A DNA stretch of 64,000 bases from Chitinophaga qingshengii. GTDB lineage: Bacteria; Bacteroidota; Bacteroidia; Chitinophagales; Chitinophagaceae. Shown here in pieces: positions 1-8,434 of the stretch. Location: contig NZ_JACVFC010000002.1 of assembly GCF_014529935.1 (NCBI RefSeq), positions 620,001-684,000 of the forward strand, in the 5' to 3' direction. A program made the position numbers and the translations under genes. Within the stretch, counting starts at the first letter, position 1. Every line of letters starts with the position of its first letter. The notes beneath the pieces were generated by a model, which had not been told where the DNA came from, did no database searches, and was given only the letters and a program-made list of their open reading frames with translations.

Positions 1-810
1 TACGCCAATGATGTCAGCATCAAAAAAGAAGGCGAAGAAGAAGAAAAATTCATCCCGGATTTTGTGGTAGGCGAAAGCGGTCCGCATACGCCGCGTATCC
101 ACCAGGGCAAAACCTCTCCGCCCAAAGCCTTTACAGAAGCCAGTCTGCTGCGTGCGATGGAAACCGCCGGTAAACAGGTGGATAACGAGGAAATGCGCGA
201 ACTGCTGAAAGACAACGGTATCGGCCGCCCTTCTACCCGCGCCAATATCATCGAAACATTGTTCCGCCGCAAATACATCGACAAAAAGAAAAAAAATATA
301 TTCGCTACCCAAACGGGTATCGATCTCATTGATACCATTCAGACGGAGCTGCTTAAAAGCCCGGAACTGACCGGTCAATGGGAACGTAAGCTGCGCCTGA
401 TTGAAAAAGGAGAATATGCCATGGACACTTTCAAGGATGAATTAATCACCATGGTGGTTGACCTGACGAAGGAAGTGAAAACGGCCAGCTACAAAACCAT
501 TAGCATTGTGCCGGATACACCGGCACCGGACAAAGCCGACAAAGCGGACAAAGCCGACAAACCCAAAAAAGAGCGCAAGCCCCGGGAAAAGAAACCGGTG
601 GATATGGCGGCACTGACTTGCCCAAAATGCAAGGAACACCCGCTAATAAAAGGTAACAGCGCCTATGGCTGCGCCAACTTCAAAGTATGCGGTTTCAAAA
701 TTCCTTTTGAAGTGAAAGGAAAAAAACTAACAGAAAAACAGATACAAGACCTGGTTACCAAAGGGAAAGCCGGCAAACTCACCCTCAGCGCCACTTTTGA
801 AATACAATAA
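1..810 (+). CDS. topB: DNA topoisomerase III, C-terminal part (5' end outside window)
   Basis: The frame is open from base 1, so only the C-terminal ~269 residues are seen. Type IA topoisomerases relax or decatenate DNA through a transient tyrosine-DNA bond; the tyrosine lies upstream of this window. Visible are the conserved GIGRPSTRA segment (bases about 229-246), a linker with a DKA repeat, and a topoisomerase zinc-finger-like module with Cys pairs CPKC and CANFKVC at about bases 619-690. The module and a short lysine-rich tail fit the topoisomerase III type common in Bacteroidota. It converges with the SDR gene over a short hairpin. Assignment to topo III and not topo I rests on overall resemblance. 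Confidence 0.88.
   Translation, partial: YANDVSIKKEGEEEEKFIPDFVVGESGPHTPRIHQGKTSPPKAFTEASLLRAMETAGKQVDNEEMRELLKDNGIGRPSTRANIIETLFRRKYIDKKKKNIFATQTGIDLIDTIQTELLKSPELTGQWERKLRLIEKGEYAMDTFKDELITMVVDLTKEVKTASYKTISIVPDTPAPDKADKADKADKPKKERKPREKKPVDMAALTCPKCKEHPLIKGNSAYGCANFKVCGFKIPFEVKGKKLTEKQIQDLVTKGKAGKLTLSATFEIQ
529..564 (+). repeat. Four copies of a 9-bp in-frame repeat in topB
   Basis: GACAAAGCC is repeated four times with small changes and encodes Asp-Lys-Ala units in the linker between the catalytic part and the zinc finger. Being in frame, copy-number change would only shorten or lengthen a charged linker. Confidence 0.8.
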
Positions 811-818
811 TATATCAG

Positions 819-841
819 CCCCGGGAGCCAGGCTTCCGGGG
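819..841. terminator. Hairpin between topB and the SDR gene
   Basis: Arms CCCCGGGAG and CTTCCGGGG (one G-T pair) close a 5-nt loop. It lies 8 bp after the topB stop and 11 bp beyond the stop of the convergent gene. There is no T-run, so it is either a weak bidirectional terminator or a 3' stabilising hairpin. Confidence 0.5.
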
Positions 842-852
842 CGGATATCCAC

Positions 853-1686
853 TTAAAATCCCGTATTCACGGTTGTTTCTTTCCACGTTTCCAGTTCTCC
901 TTTGATTGCATCAATTTTAGCGTGTACCAGCTGGTAAGCATCTTCACCCAGGAATAGATGTACCGGCGGGTTTTCCACTTCGCTTACGCGGATAAAGGCA
1001 TCAGCGGCTTTCTCCGGATCACCGGCCTGGTTATGATTGATCTGATTCAGGTGTACATCCTGCGCTTCTCTAACCGCTGTATAATCTGCGATAGGATTGG
1101 CAGGCACCGCCAGGGAGGTGGTGGTCAGAAAATCGGTCCGGAAATAACCGGGCGATACGATGGTAACATGTATGCCGAACGGTTTTGCTTCCGCGGCCAA
1201 AGACTCAGAAAGCCCGTCTACCGCGAATTTGGTGGCGCAATAGATACCGAAACCAGGGAAGTTACCCGTGAAACCCGCGATGGAGGACACGTTGAAGATA
1301 TGTCCGGAGTGCTGCGCCCGGAAATAAGGCATCGCTTTGCGGACTACGTTCAACGTACCGAAAACATTGATGTCGAAATTAGCGCGTGCTTCCTGATCAG
1401 TCAGTTCTTCCAGGCTGCCTACTATACCGTAACCGGCGTTGTTTACCACTACGTCTACCCGGCCAAAATGTGCTACGGTATCTGCCAGTGCTTTTGCCAC
1501 GCTGGTTTCATCGTTCACCTGCATCGTCAGTGGCAGGAAATTATCGGAAGTGTCGATTTTGCGGAGTTCGTCGAGGTTGCGGGAAGTAGCAGCCACGGGA
1601 TAACCGGCAGCCAGCAGTTTCCTCACCAGATCACGGCCCAATCCTTTGGAAGCGCCTGTCACAAACCATACTTTTTTGTTGCTCAT
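853..1686 (-). CDS. SDR family NAD(P)-dependent oxidoreductase
   Basis: A 277-residue classical short-chain dehydrogenase/reductase with a Rossmann fold. The cofactor motif TGASKGLG is at residues 10-17, NNAG at about 82-85, and the Ser135, Tyr149, Lys153 triad (YxxxK) is intact, so it should be active. The substrate cannot be told; closest in style to the oxidoreductases with a long C-terminal substrate loop. The frame is open to 1773, but the ATG at 1686 directly precedes the fold and lies 24 bp downstream of a perfect -7 box, so I use it. It follows an AraC-type regulator gene on the same strand, 83 bp away, which is a likely control partner. Confidence 0.85.
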   Translation of the reverse strand: MSNKKVWFVTGASKGLGRDLVRKLLAAGYPVAATSRNLDELRKIDTSDNFLPLTMQVNDETSVAKALADTVAHFGRVDVVVNNAGYGIVGSLEELTDQEARANFDINVFGTLNVVRKAMPYFRAQHSGHIFNVSSIAGFTGNFPGFGIYCATKFAVDGLSESLAAEAKPFGIHVTIVSPGYFRTDFLTTTSLAVPANPIADYTAVREAQDVHLNQINHNQAGDPEKAADAFIRVSEVENPPVHLFLGEDAYQLVHAKIDAIKGELETWKETTVNTGF

Positions 1687-1709
1687 AAGATTTTCAATTT
1701 TTATGACAA

Positions 1710-1717
1710 CAAAATTA
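1710..1717 (-). promoter_or_regulatory. Bacteroidota-type -7 box for the SDR gene
   Basis: On the minus strand this reads TAATTTTG, a full match to TAnnTTTG. No good -33 TTTG sits 19-21 bp upstream, so the promoter may need an activator, possibly the AraC protein encoded just upstream. Confidence 0.45.
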
Positions 1718-1769
1718 GGGGTGGCAGGTGTACCGGTTGTTACGCAAAACAAACGAATGATTGCAAAAA

Positions 1770-2672
1770 TCAAACACTCCGAAAACTGGTCGGTGTGGTT
1801 TGGGTATGTTTTCTGAAGAAGTTATTAAAGTGGGAAGGTTCCTCAAATCCAAGGCTATAGCTGATCTCTGCCACATTCCAGCTGGAATGGCGGAGCAGCG
1901 CTTTAGCTTCGGCCACCACCCTTTCCGCGATGTGGTGGGTGGTTGTTTTGCCGGTTGTTTCCTTAATAGCCCGGTTCAGGTGGTTGACATGCACCGACAA
2001 CTCCGTAGCAAAATCGCTGGCGGTACGCAGCCGGAACAGCTGTCCGGGCGCTTCAATAGGGAACTGCCGTTCCAGCAATTCCATAAACACCGCCGTAATC
2101 CTTTCGCTGGCATTGCGTTGCTGGTAAAGCTTTTCCGAAGGCTCCGTTTTCATCACCAGGTGTAACATTTCCATCAGGTAGGCACGGATCAGGTCATATT
2201 TACCCCGGTAATCACTCTGTATTTCGTCCAGCATTTTAAGGTACAACTGCTCCATCTGCTGCTGCAGGGCGGCATCCAGCTGGTAAGACACTTTGCCCCT
2301 GGGGGTGAACATGGGAAATTCTTTCGGGTTATTACGCCCCATTTCCGTTAAAAAAGACTCCTTAAAAATACAGAAGTAACCGGAGGGCGGCTCTTCGGAC
2401 AGCATCTCCCAGGCATAAGGTACCTGCGGGTTAAAAAACAGCATGGTGCCGTCTTCCGCCTCCACGCTTCTATCCGGGAAATGATACAGGAACTTGCCCC
2501 GCAGGAGGCTTATTTTATAAAAATCCCGGCGGTTATAGCTCATACTCGGACTACCAGGCTGACAGTCCTCCATCCGGAACACGTTGAATTCGCCGATATC
2601 CTGCTTAAGATGATCCGGCACACAACTCATTTTTTCCTGGTAGAATTCCAGGAGTGATTGTGGTTTTGGCAT
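1770..2672 (-). CDS. AraC family transcriptional regulator
   Basis: A 300-residue protein: an N-terminal cupin-like sensing half (about residues 20-190) and a C-terminal AraC double helix-turn-helix (about 195-300) ending in the typical SLGFEEPSHFNNFFRK signature. It ends 83 bp before the SDR gene on the same strand, and this AraC-SDR pairing is frequent in Bacteroidota, so the SDR gene is the probable target. Only 18 bp separate its start from the stop of the sugar kinase gene upstream; whether it shares that transcript is open. Confidence 0.88.
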   Translation of the reverse strand: MPKPQSLLEFYQEKMSCVPDHLKQDIGEFNVFRMEDCQPGSPSMSYNRRDFYKISLLRGKFLYHFPDRSVEAEDGTMLFFNPQVPYAWEMLSEEPPSGYFCIFKESFLTEMGRNNPKEFPMFTPRGKVSYQLDAALQQQMEQLYLKMLDEIQSDYRGKYDLIRAYLMEMLHLVMKTEPSEKLYQQRNASERITAVFMELLERQFPIEAPGQLFRLRTASDFATELSVHVNHLNRAIKETTGKTTTHHIAERVVAEAKALLRHSSWNVAEISYSLGFEEPSHFNNFFRKHTQTTPTSFRSV

Positions 2673-2690
2673 AGTGCGAAGTTACGAAAA

Positions 2691-3569
2691 TCAAACAACA
2701 CCAAATTGGGCAGCATCATATTCCGGGCAGGCGCCTTCGCGGGTAGTCACAAACCCGCTGACTTCCACCGCCAGGTCCAGGGCGGCCGAAACAGACCGTC
2801 CTTTCAGTAGCTGTGACAGGAAGCCCGCCAGGAAGGAGTCGCCGCTGCCAACGGTATCTTTCACCACCACCTGTTTAGCGGGACGTTCGTAGTGTTCGTG
2901 CCGGTTTACATATACCGCACCTTTGCTGCCGCGCGTAATGATCAGCTGCGGTACGCCATAGCGCAGCATCACAGCCCGGGCGCCTTCGAGCGGCGTGGTG
3001 TACGTTTCCCCCGAGGCGGCGAGTACCAGCTGCAGCTCTTCTTCATTCATCTTCACCAGGTCCACCCGGTTCAGCAGCTCCCGGATGGTATCCATATCGC
3101 TGTGCGGCGGACGGATATTGATATCAAATACCTTGAAACGAGCGGCACCCAACAGTTTCCACAGTGTATCACGCGATACGCTGTTACGGATAGCGAGGCT
3201 GCCGAACACAAAAGCGCCGGCGTTGCGGACCAGTGTTTCCTGTTCCGGTTGCCAGGCAATAAAATCCCAGGCCACCGGTTGCAGGATATCGTAATGCATT
3301 TCGTGATTGGCATCTGCGGTAGCCAGTACCGCGCCGGTAGGCTGCTGCGGATCATGCTGGATCAGCGCTTGTGGTATCTGCCACGCGTGCAGGATGTTCC
3401 GCAGCTCATCGCCGGCTTCGTCTGTACCGGTACGACTGATAATATGGCTGTCCATTCCCAGCCGGGAAAGATGGTAGGCTACATTGAAAGGGGCGCCGCC
3501 GGGTTTACGGACACCATTGGGGAAAATATCCCAGAGCATTTCTCCAAAGCAAACGGTAACAGGCTTCAT
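2691..3569 (-). CDS. PfkB family carbohydrate kinase (fructokinase-like)
   Basis: A 292-residue ribokinase-fold sugar kinase. The N-terminal GGAPFN motif near residue 24 is the sugar-binding signature, and GSGD at 241-244 supplies the anion hole and the catalytic base Asp244. Length and motifs fit fructokinases that phosphorylate fructose with ATP in the cytoplasm. It stands 42 bp after ligD in the same direction and has no transport or hydrolase partner nearby, so the true substrate is inferred from the family only. Confidence 0.85.
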   Translation of the reverse strand: MKPVTVCFGEMLWDIFPNGVRKPGGAPFNVAYHLSRLGMDSHIISRTGTDEAGDELRNILHAWQIPQALIQHDPQQPTGAVLATADANHEMHYDILQPVAWDFIAWQPEQETLVRNAGAFVFGSLAIRNSVSRDTLWKLLGAARFKVFDINIRPPHSDMDTIRELLNRVDLVKMNEEELQLVLAASGETYTTPLEGARAVMLRYGVPQLIITRGSKGAVYVNRHEHYERPAKQVVVKDTVGSGDSFLAGFLSQLLKGRSVSAALDLAVEVSGFVTTREGACPEYDAAQFGVV

Positions 3570-3611
3570 GCAAGTTCTTTTAAGACAGTATAGGAAGATA
3601 CTATCTTTCTG

Positions 3612-5612
3612 TTATTCGCCGACCAGTTTTTCCAGCTGAGCGAGGGCCGTTTTCATATTGATCCCTTTTCCCAGCACGGGTTTGAAGATATCGCCCTGTT
3701 CCCGTACCCGCTGTACCGCATTATGGATCGTAAAATCCTTCATGGTGAGTCCTTTTTTCACTTCTTCCCAGTGCAGCGGCATAGACACGGTGGCGCCGGG
3801 TTTGGGCCGCAGGGAATAAGGTGCCGCCACAGTGGCCTGTGGCCTGTTTTGCAGAAAATCGATGTACATTTTCCGTTGCCGCCTGTTGGTGGCCCGTTCT
3901 ATACTGGTAGTATCCGGTAACCGCCGATGCACCAGCCGCGCAATGATGCGGCCAAACTCCTTCGACTGTTCATAGGTGTATTTGGCGCCCAACGGAATAT
4001 AGATATGCAGTCCCGTAGAACCAGAGGTTTTACAATATCCCGGAATACCGGCAGCGTCCAGTATCGCATGCGTCACCTGCGCCGCTTCAATCACCTGGTC
4101 AAACGTGGTTTTATCGGGGTCCAGGTCAATGATACACCAGTCGGGGTTTTCCGGCTTTTTTAACCGGCTGCTCCAGGGGTTGATTTCTATACATCCCAGC
4201 GAGGCCATATACAACAAAGTAGCTTCGTTTTCTCCTACCAGGTATTCTTTTCCCCTGGGCTCGTCGCTGCTGTGATAAGGAAACGTAGGTACCCAGTCCG
4301 GCGCTTTGCCGGAAACATCTTTCTGATAAAAGCTCTCGCCTTTAATGCCGTTGGGAAAGCGGTTGAGCGACTGTGGCCGGTCTTTGATATAAGGCACCAG
4401 GAAAGGGGCTATTTGATAGTAGTAGTTGATCAGGTCTCTTTTAGTGATTTTTTCCCCCGGCCAATAGATTTTACTGAGATTGGTAAACTTCAGCGCGTGA
4501 CCATTGATAGTGCGTACCTGCGTTTCCTCCGTGGGGTTCAGCAGGGTTTGGCGGACTTTTGCAGCAGCGGGTTTCAGCGCCTTTTTCAGGGAAGCTGCTT
4601 TCGCTGGTTTTTCTTTGGCCATTTTATTTTCTTTAACCGGTTTTTCCGCTACTACCTGTGCCGGTGATTTATCTTCCCGCATCCCTTCAAAAGAAGGATG
4701 CCGCATTACCCCGTCGCTCGTCATTTCCCGGAAACTCACTTCGCAGATCAGCTTTGGTTTTAGCCATACGGCCTTCGCCTGTGGCGGATTGGGGCGGAAA
4801 CGGCTGGGCTTATTCACATCAGGTATCACTACGAAAGGCGATTTTTTCATTTCCAGCGGTTTGAATTTTTTCATCATTTCCTGCTGTTGTGTGAGGGAAA
4901 ATCCCGTACCGATTTTACCTGTGTATTGCAGTTTTCCCTTTTCGTATATCCCTACCAGTAAGGAGCTGAAAGGTTTGTTGGTACCCTCGTTGAGCGTATA
5001 ACCACCGATGACCACCTCCTGCCGGTTGCTCGTTTTGATTTTGAGCCATTCCCGGGTGCGGGTACCCGGATAGTATTGGCTGTCGGTCTTTTTAGCCATG
5101 ATGCCTTCGAGATGCAGTTTCTTTGCCTGGTCGAAGAAGTCGGTGCCCTCCGTTACAAATCCTTCGCTGAAACGCAGGATAGTGTTGTTCACCGGCATGA
5201 GTTGCCGCAATGTTTTTTTACGCTGCATCAGCGGCAGGCTGGTCATGTCTTTACCATTGAGCCACAGGATATCGAAGAGATAAAATACCAGTTGCCCATC
5301 GGCTTCGCTGCGCCATTCCTGTAACTGACTGAAAAGCGTATAGCCGTTTTCGTCAATCACTACAATTTCTCCATCTACCACGGCGTTGACTTTCCATTGT
5401 TCCAGCGCAGTTACGACAGGATAATACTTTTCGTTGAAAGATTTGTTGTTGCGTGACCTTAGTTCCACCTGGCCTTTGTTGAGAAAGGCCAATGCGCGAT
5501 AACCGTCCCATTTGATTTCGTATAGCCATCCCGGTTCGTCCGTAGCAGCCGCCGCGAGGCTAGCCAGCATGGGCGTAGTGTTGCCGGGTTTAGGCATCAT
5601 TTGCGCACCCAT
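3612..5612 (-). CDS. ligD: DNA ligase D, ligase plus polymerase domains only
   Basis: A 666-residue bacterial NHEJ ligase. The ATP-dependent ligase domain is N-terminal with the adenylated lysine in EIKWDGYR (Lys34), followed by an OB fold (to about residue 320), a Lys/Ala-rich linker and then the primase-type polymerase domain (about 370-650) with the metal-binding DLDP motif and the SGSTGLH motif. The 3'-phosphoesterase (PE) domain found in many LigD proteins is absent from this gene. The ATG shares one base with the stop of the MBL gene upstream (TGATG), which suggests translational coupling; ATGs 4 and 5 codons later are alternatives. No Ku gene lies in the window. Confidence 0.93.
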   Translation of the reverse strand: MGAQMMPKPGNTTPMLASLAAAATDEPGWLYEIKWDGYRALAFLNKGQVELRSRNNKSFNEKYYPVVTALEQWKVNAVVDGEIVVIDENGYTLFSQLQEWRSEADGQLVFYLFDILWLNGKDMTSLPLMQRKKTLRQLMPVNNTILRFSEGFVTEGTDFFDQAKKLHLEGIMAKKTDSQYYPGTRTREWLKIKTSNRQEVVIGGYTLNEGTNKPFSSLLVGIYEKGKLQYTGKIGTGFSLTQQQEMMKKFKPLEMKKSPFVVIPDVNKPSRFRPNPPQAKAVWLKPKLICEVSFREMTSDGVMRHPSFEGMREDKSPAQVVAEKPVKENKMAKEKPAKAASLKKALKPAAAKVRQTLLNPTEETQVRTINGHALKFTNLSKIYWPGEKITKRDLINYYYQIAPFLVPYIKDRPQSLNRFPNGIKGESFYQKDVSGKAPDWVPTFPYHSSDEPRGKEYLVGENEATLLYMASLGCIEINPWSSRLKKPENPDWCIIDLDPDKTTFDQVIEAAQVTHAILDAAGIPGYCKTSGSTGLHIYIPLGAKYTYEQSKEFGRIIARLVHRRLPDTTSIERATNRRQRKMYIDFLQNRPQATVAAPYSLRPKPGATVSMPLHWEEVKKGLTMKDFTIHNAVQRVREQGDIFKPVLGKGINMKTALAQLEKLVGE

Positions 5613-6574
5613 CAGCGGTAGGATTTTCGCCGGTTATACAACAAGGCGCCGGCAGCCACGAGGGTTACCACGCCGGCCAGTATGAGCCATCGCGGGATAC
5701 GGGCAGCGGGTACATATTCCACACCATTTACACCAGCTACGGCGGCTTCTTTCACATATCTTCCGCAGCGGGGCCGGGCAACGGTTTTGAAGTTCTCCGC
5801 CAGCCATTGCAGGCGGCGTTGCATCCGTTCACCATAAAGCGGGCGGCCATGACCGGTAGCCGCTATCTCCGGTTGCAGATCCGCCAGTTTTTTCACGCTG
5901 GTTTCCGCCGATATCCAATCGGGGGTAAAGTATTTCGGCGGACCGGAAACATGTTTGGATTGAGTAATGGTGCTGCTCAACGCTTCCGACCGGGTGGTGA
6001 CGAAGGCGTCGCCGGCGAGCAGCAGTTTATCTTCTTCCCGGAAAAGGCTGATGTGGCCGGGTGTATGGCCCGGCGTTTCGATATATCGCCAGCCATCCAG
6101 TCCGGGAATGGTTTTATCTTCCGGCAGCAGCAACAGGTGCCCATTGAGATTGATAGGATCTTTCGGGAAAGTCCACGACATCATCGTCATAAGGCCACCG
6201 CCTGCACAGGGGTCGGGCGGCGGGTAGGCCGAACGGCCCGTCAGGTAGGGCGCTTCCAGGTAATGTGCATATACCGGGACTTCCCAGTCCCGCAGTAGCG
6301 AAGGCAAGGCCCCAACATGGTCGAAGTGACCATGGGTAAGTACAATCGCCGATGGCACAAAGTGGGGGGCAAATAATTGCCGGGCCGCGGCTTTGATCTT
6401 CGGGGCCGATGTGCGAAGGCCCGCATCTACCAGTACCCAGGAGCGGGTGCGGGCATTCTGCACCAGGTACATGTTCACAAAAAGATCACGGATGCCCCAT
6501 ACACCCGGCGCCACCTGAAACCAGGGCCTGTCTGCCAGCTCCTCCACATTGGTAATGTTTTCCATAGTATGCAC
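5612..6574 (-). CDS. MBL fold metallo-hydrolase with C-terminal membrane anchor
   Basis: A 320-residue metallo-beta-lactamase fold protein. The metal ligands HGHFDH sit at residues 81-86, with later ligands in GHTPGH, LLAGDAF and ATGHGRP. After the fold (about residue 280) a hydrophobic stretch near 297-315 followed by RRKSYR looks like a single membrane anchor with a short positive tail. Members of this general family cleave thioesters, lactones or phosphodiesters; nothing here decides which. It is translationally coupled to ligD, so a link to DNA repair is possible, but coupling alone does not show it. Confidence 0.82.
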   Translation of the reverse strand: MHTMENITNVEELADRPWFQVAPGVWGIRDLFVNMYLVQNARTRSWVLVDAGLRTSAPKIKAAARQLFAPHFVPSAIVLTHGHFDHVGALPSLLRDWEVPVYAHYLEAPYLTGRSAYPPPDPCAGGGLMTMMSWTFPKDPINLNGHLLLLPEDKTIPGLDGWRYIETPGHTPGHISLFREEDKLLLAGDAFVTTRSEALSSTITQSKHVSGPPKYFTPDWISAETSVKKLADLQPEIAATGHGRPLYGERMQRRLQWLAENFKTVARPRCGRYVKEAAVAGVNGVEYVPAARIPRWLILAGVVTLVAAGALLYNRRKSYR

Positions 6575-6633
6575 TTTTGGAGGTAGTTACCGCAATTAAC
6601 GTTCCCGCTATAAAGTATGAGCCCGCTATTATA

Positions 6634-7077
6634 TTAACAGGCCAATACAAACGGACCGGCACTGTCCACGAACTTCCGTTCATTGCTATGGATCGGCACG
6701 TCGTTAATGGAGGCAAACCGGCGCTGCATCAGCCCGTTAGCGTCAAATTCCCATAATTCATTGCCATAGGAACGAAACCAGTTACCGGCTTTGTCATGCC
6801 ATTCGTATTCAAATCGTACCGCGATTTTATTGTCGGTAAAACTCCACAGTTCTTTTTTCAACCTGTAGTCCAGTTCTTTCTCCCATTTACGGGTCAGGAA
6901 AGCGACGACTGCTTCCCTGCCGTTAATAAACTGGTCGCGGTTACGCCATTCAGTGTCTATCGTGTAGGCTTTGGATACTTTTTCGGGATCACGGCTATTC
7001 CAGGCGTCTTCCGCCATTTGTACTTTCCGGAGTGCGGTTTCGCGGGTGAAGGGCGGGAAGGGAGGTTTCTGTTCCAT
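6634..7077 (-). CDS. DUF1348 (NTF2/SnoaL-like) protein
   Basis: A 147-residue small protein of the NTF2-like, cone-shaped fold known as DUF1348. It matches the family's usual length and has the WNSRDPEKV start and the WHDKAGNWFRSYGNE core. The biochemical role of the family is not established; homologues often sit near TetR-type regulators and aldehyde or electrophile detoxification genes. Its upstream region carries an 18-bp palindrome that also occurs in front of the tetR gene at 11190-11732, so it is probably repressed by that regulator. Confidence 0.82.
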   Translation of the reverse strand: MEQKPPFPPFTRETALRKVQMAEDAWNSRDPEKVSKAYTIDTEWRNRDQFINGREAVVAFLTRKWEKELDYRLKKELWSFTDNKIAVRFEYEWHDKAGNWFRSYGNELWEFDANGLMQRRFASINDVPIHSNERKFVDSAGPFVLAC

Positions 7078-7107
7078 GTTAATTATTTTGTTTTAAGAAA
7101 TATATAC

Positions 7108-7125
7108 AGATAGACCAGTCTGTCT
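7108..7125. promoter_or_regulatory. TetR-type operator upstream of the DUF1348 gene
   Basis: AGATAGA-CCAG-TCTGTCT is an inverted repeat with one mismatch, containing TAGACC-like half sites as in NemR boxes. It begins 31 bp before the ATG. The site 13 bp before tetR (11745-11762) matches it at 14 of 18 positions, and all four differences are transitions. Confidence 0.65.
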
Positions 7126-7147
7126 ATTTTAAAATAAAGGTAGGATT

Positions 7148-7331
7148 TATTGTTATTTGACAAGAATTTTTTTTGAGAGACGAATGTGCGATGATCAGGA
7201 AGCCTCTGCAAAAGCTATTGTTGTTTAACAGGAAATTCTTTTTGAGAGACGATTGAGTGATGATCAGGAAAGCTTTATGCAGGATCTATTGCTGCTTAAA
7301 AAGAATTGTTTTTTGAGTGACGAATACGTGG
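7148..7331. repeat. Imperfect tandem repeat of about 70 bp, 2.6 copies
   Basis: The gene-free stretch 7078-7413 contains units starting at 7148, 7216 and 7287 (68 and 71 bp, then a partial copy). Each begins TATTG and carries a T-run followed by TTTGAG(A/T)GACGA; the first two also share GATGATCAGGAA. No coding frame runs through it and no promoter fits well. Apart from this repeat and the TetR-type operator the stretch shows nothing recognisable. Confidence 0.7.
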
Positions 7332-7413
7332 ACAACCCGGAAACTCCATAAGCGTCAGCGAAACAACGGTATATTTTTTTACCCGACGAGCATTTTTTAT
7401 TTATTTTGTACGC

Positions 7414-8274
7414 ATGAAACGCCGATTCGTATTATTGATACTTTTGCTCATCAGCACCTCTTCCACTGCTCAATTTGCGGGCTATTACACAGCGGAATCA
7501 GTAGATGGATCAAAAGAAAAGGTACATCTTATACTGGAAGAAACGGGGCGTTTCCATATTTTCGGCGGAGCACAGTACCACATCGGAAAATGGAAAATGA
7601 TCAATGCCAATAAGGTCAGCTTCGAATTTGGCCCCATGAACCTGGTAGATCTTTTTGTATCCAGTGGAAACGGCCATGCAGGACAAATCTGTTTCAGCGG
7701 CTTTGGCGAGCGGAAGGCCTTCGTGCACATGGGTCAACGCAATATGAAGGAACTTTTATTCCGGCCTGTATACGGCGAAACACCCAAATGCCCCTACGAA
7801 AACAACCCATACACCCACGCGGACAGGCATGATTACTCCGAAATAACAGTGGCGATAAAACTGCCGGCAGCCGGAAAGGATTCCCTCCCTTTTTTATATA
7901 CCTGGCAAATACCTGAAAAGTACGACGAAGTGTATCTCGTTGTAAATAACAATGCTTTCCCACGGCAGCGTGATGTGAACATTGAGTATAAGAATGGGCG
8001 TTATATGCTGGGCAATATCGAACTACAAAAACAAAATACCGGATCATCCCCGCTCTCAGAGATACTTAAAACACAATTGGAGCAATCCGGCCAAAACCAG
8101 GAGAAAGCCTTCCGGAAGGAACTGTATGTTAAAAAAGGAGCAGTTGAAAAAATTACGCCGCAGATAAGCCGCAAGGCCATACAGGTGACTAACGACCCGG
8201 TTATCGTGGTTAATTGTCCCGGCGAGAATGCATTTCCACCTGTAGCGCCCCCACCTGTACCCCGAAAACAATAA
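7414..8274 (+). CDS. Secreted protein of unknown function
   Basis: A 286-residue protein I do not recognise. It starts with a clear signal peptide (KRR, hydrophobic core, cut after about STAQ, residue 20). The first third reads like a small beta-sandwich or lipocalin-like stretch (EKVHLILEETGRFHIFGG). The tail is proline-rich (FPPVAPPPVPRKQ). The mature protein is probably periplasmic or surface-exposed. It stands alone between the repeat region and the KAS III fusion gene, 160 bp before the latter, and I would not assign it to that gene's unit. Confidence 0.6.
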   Translation: MKRRFVLLILLLISTSSTAQFAGYYTAESVDGSKEKVHLILEETGRFHIFGGAQYHIGKWKMINANKVSFEFGPMNLVDLFVSSGNGHAGQICFSGFGERKAFVHMGQRNMKELLFRPVYGETPKCPYENNPYTHADRHDYSEITVAIKLPAAGKDSLPFLYTWQIPEKYDEVYLVVNNNAFPRQRDVNIEYKNGRYMLGNIELQKQNTGSSPLSEILKTQLEQSGQNQEKAFRKELYVKKGAVEKITPQISRKAIQVTNDPVIVVNCPGENAFPPVAPPPVPRKQ

Positions 8275-8338
8275 AACGCTTTACCAACGCCCCTTTTAAA
8301 ATCGGACTACTTTTAACAACACTTTATCTCCCCTTCAG

Positions 8339-8369
8339 TTTGGTATATCTTAAAAATCGACTAATTTAA
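8339..8369 (+). promoter_or_regulatory. Possible promoter of the KAS III fusion operon
   Basis: TTTG (8339-8342), a 19-bp spacer and TAATTTAA (8362-8369, six of eight to TAnnTTTG) match the spacing of Bacteroidota promoters. The leader to the ATG at 8435 would be about 60 nt. Confidence 0.35.
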
Positions 8370-8434
8370 CCACGATCATTACACCAACTGTCAGCGTACC
8401 CAATTAACATCCACCGTTTATTAATACACCCAAT

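Noticed and set aside
958..1860. 300-codon plus-strand frame over the SDR gene
   Set aside because: Antisense shadow of a gene with complete catalytic motifs; no known domain.
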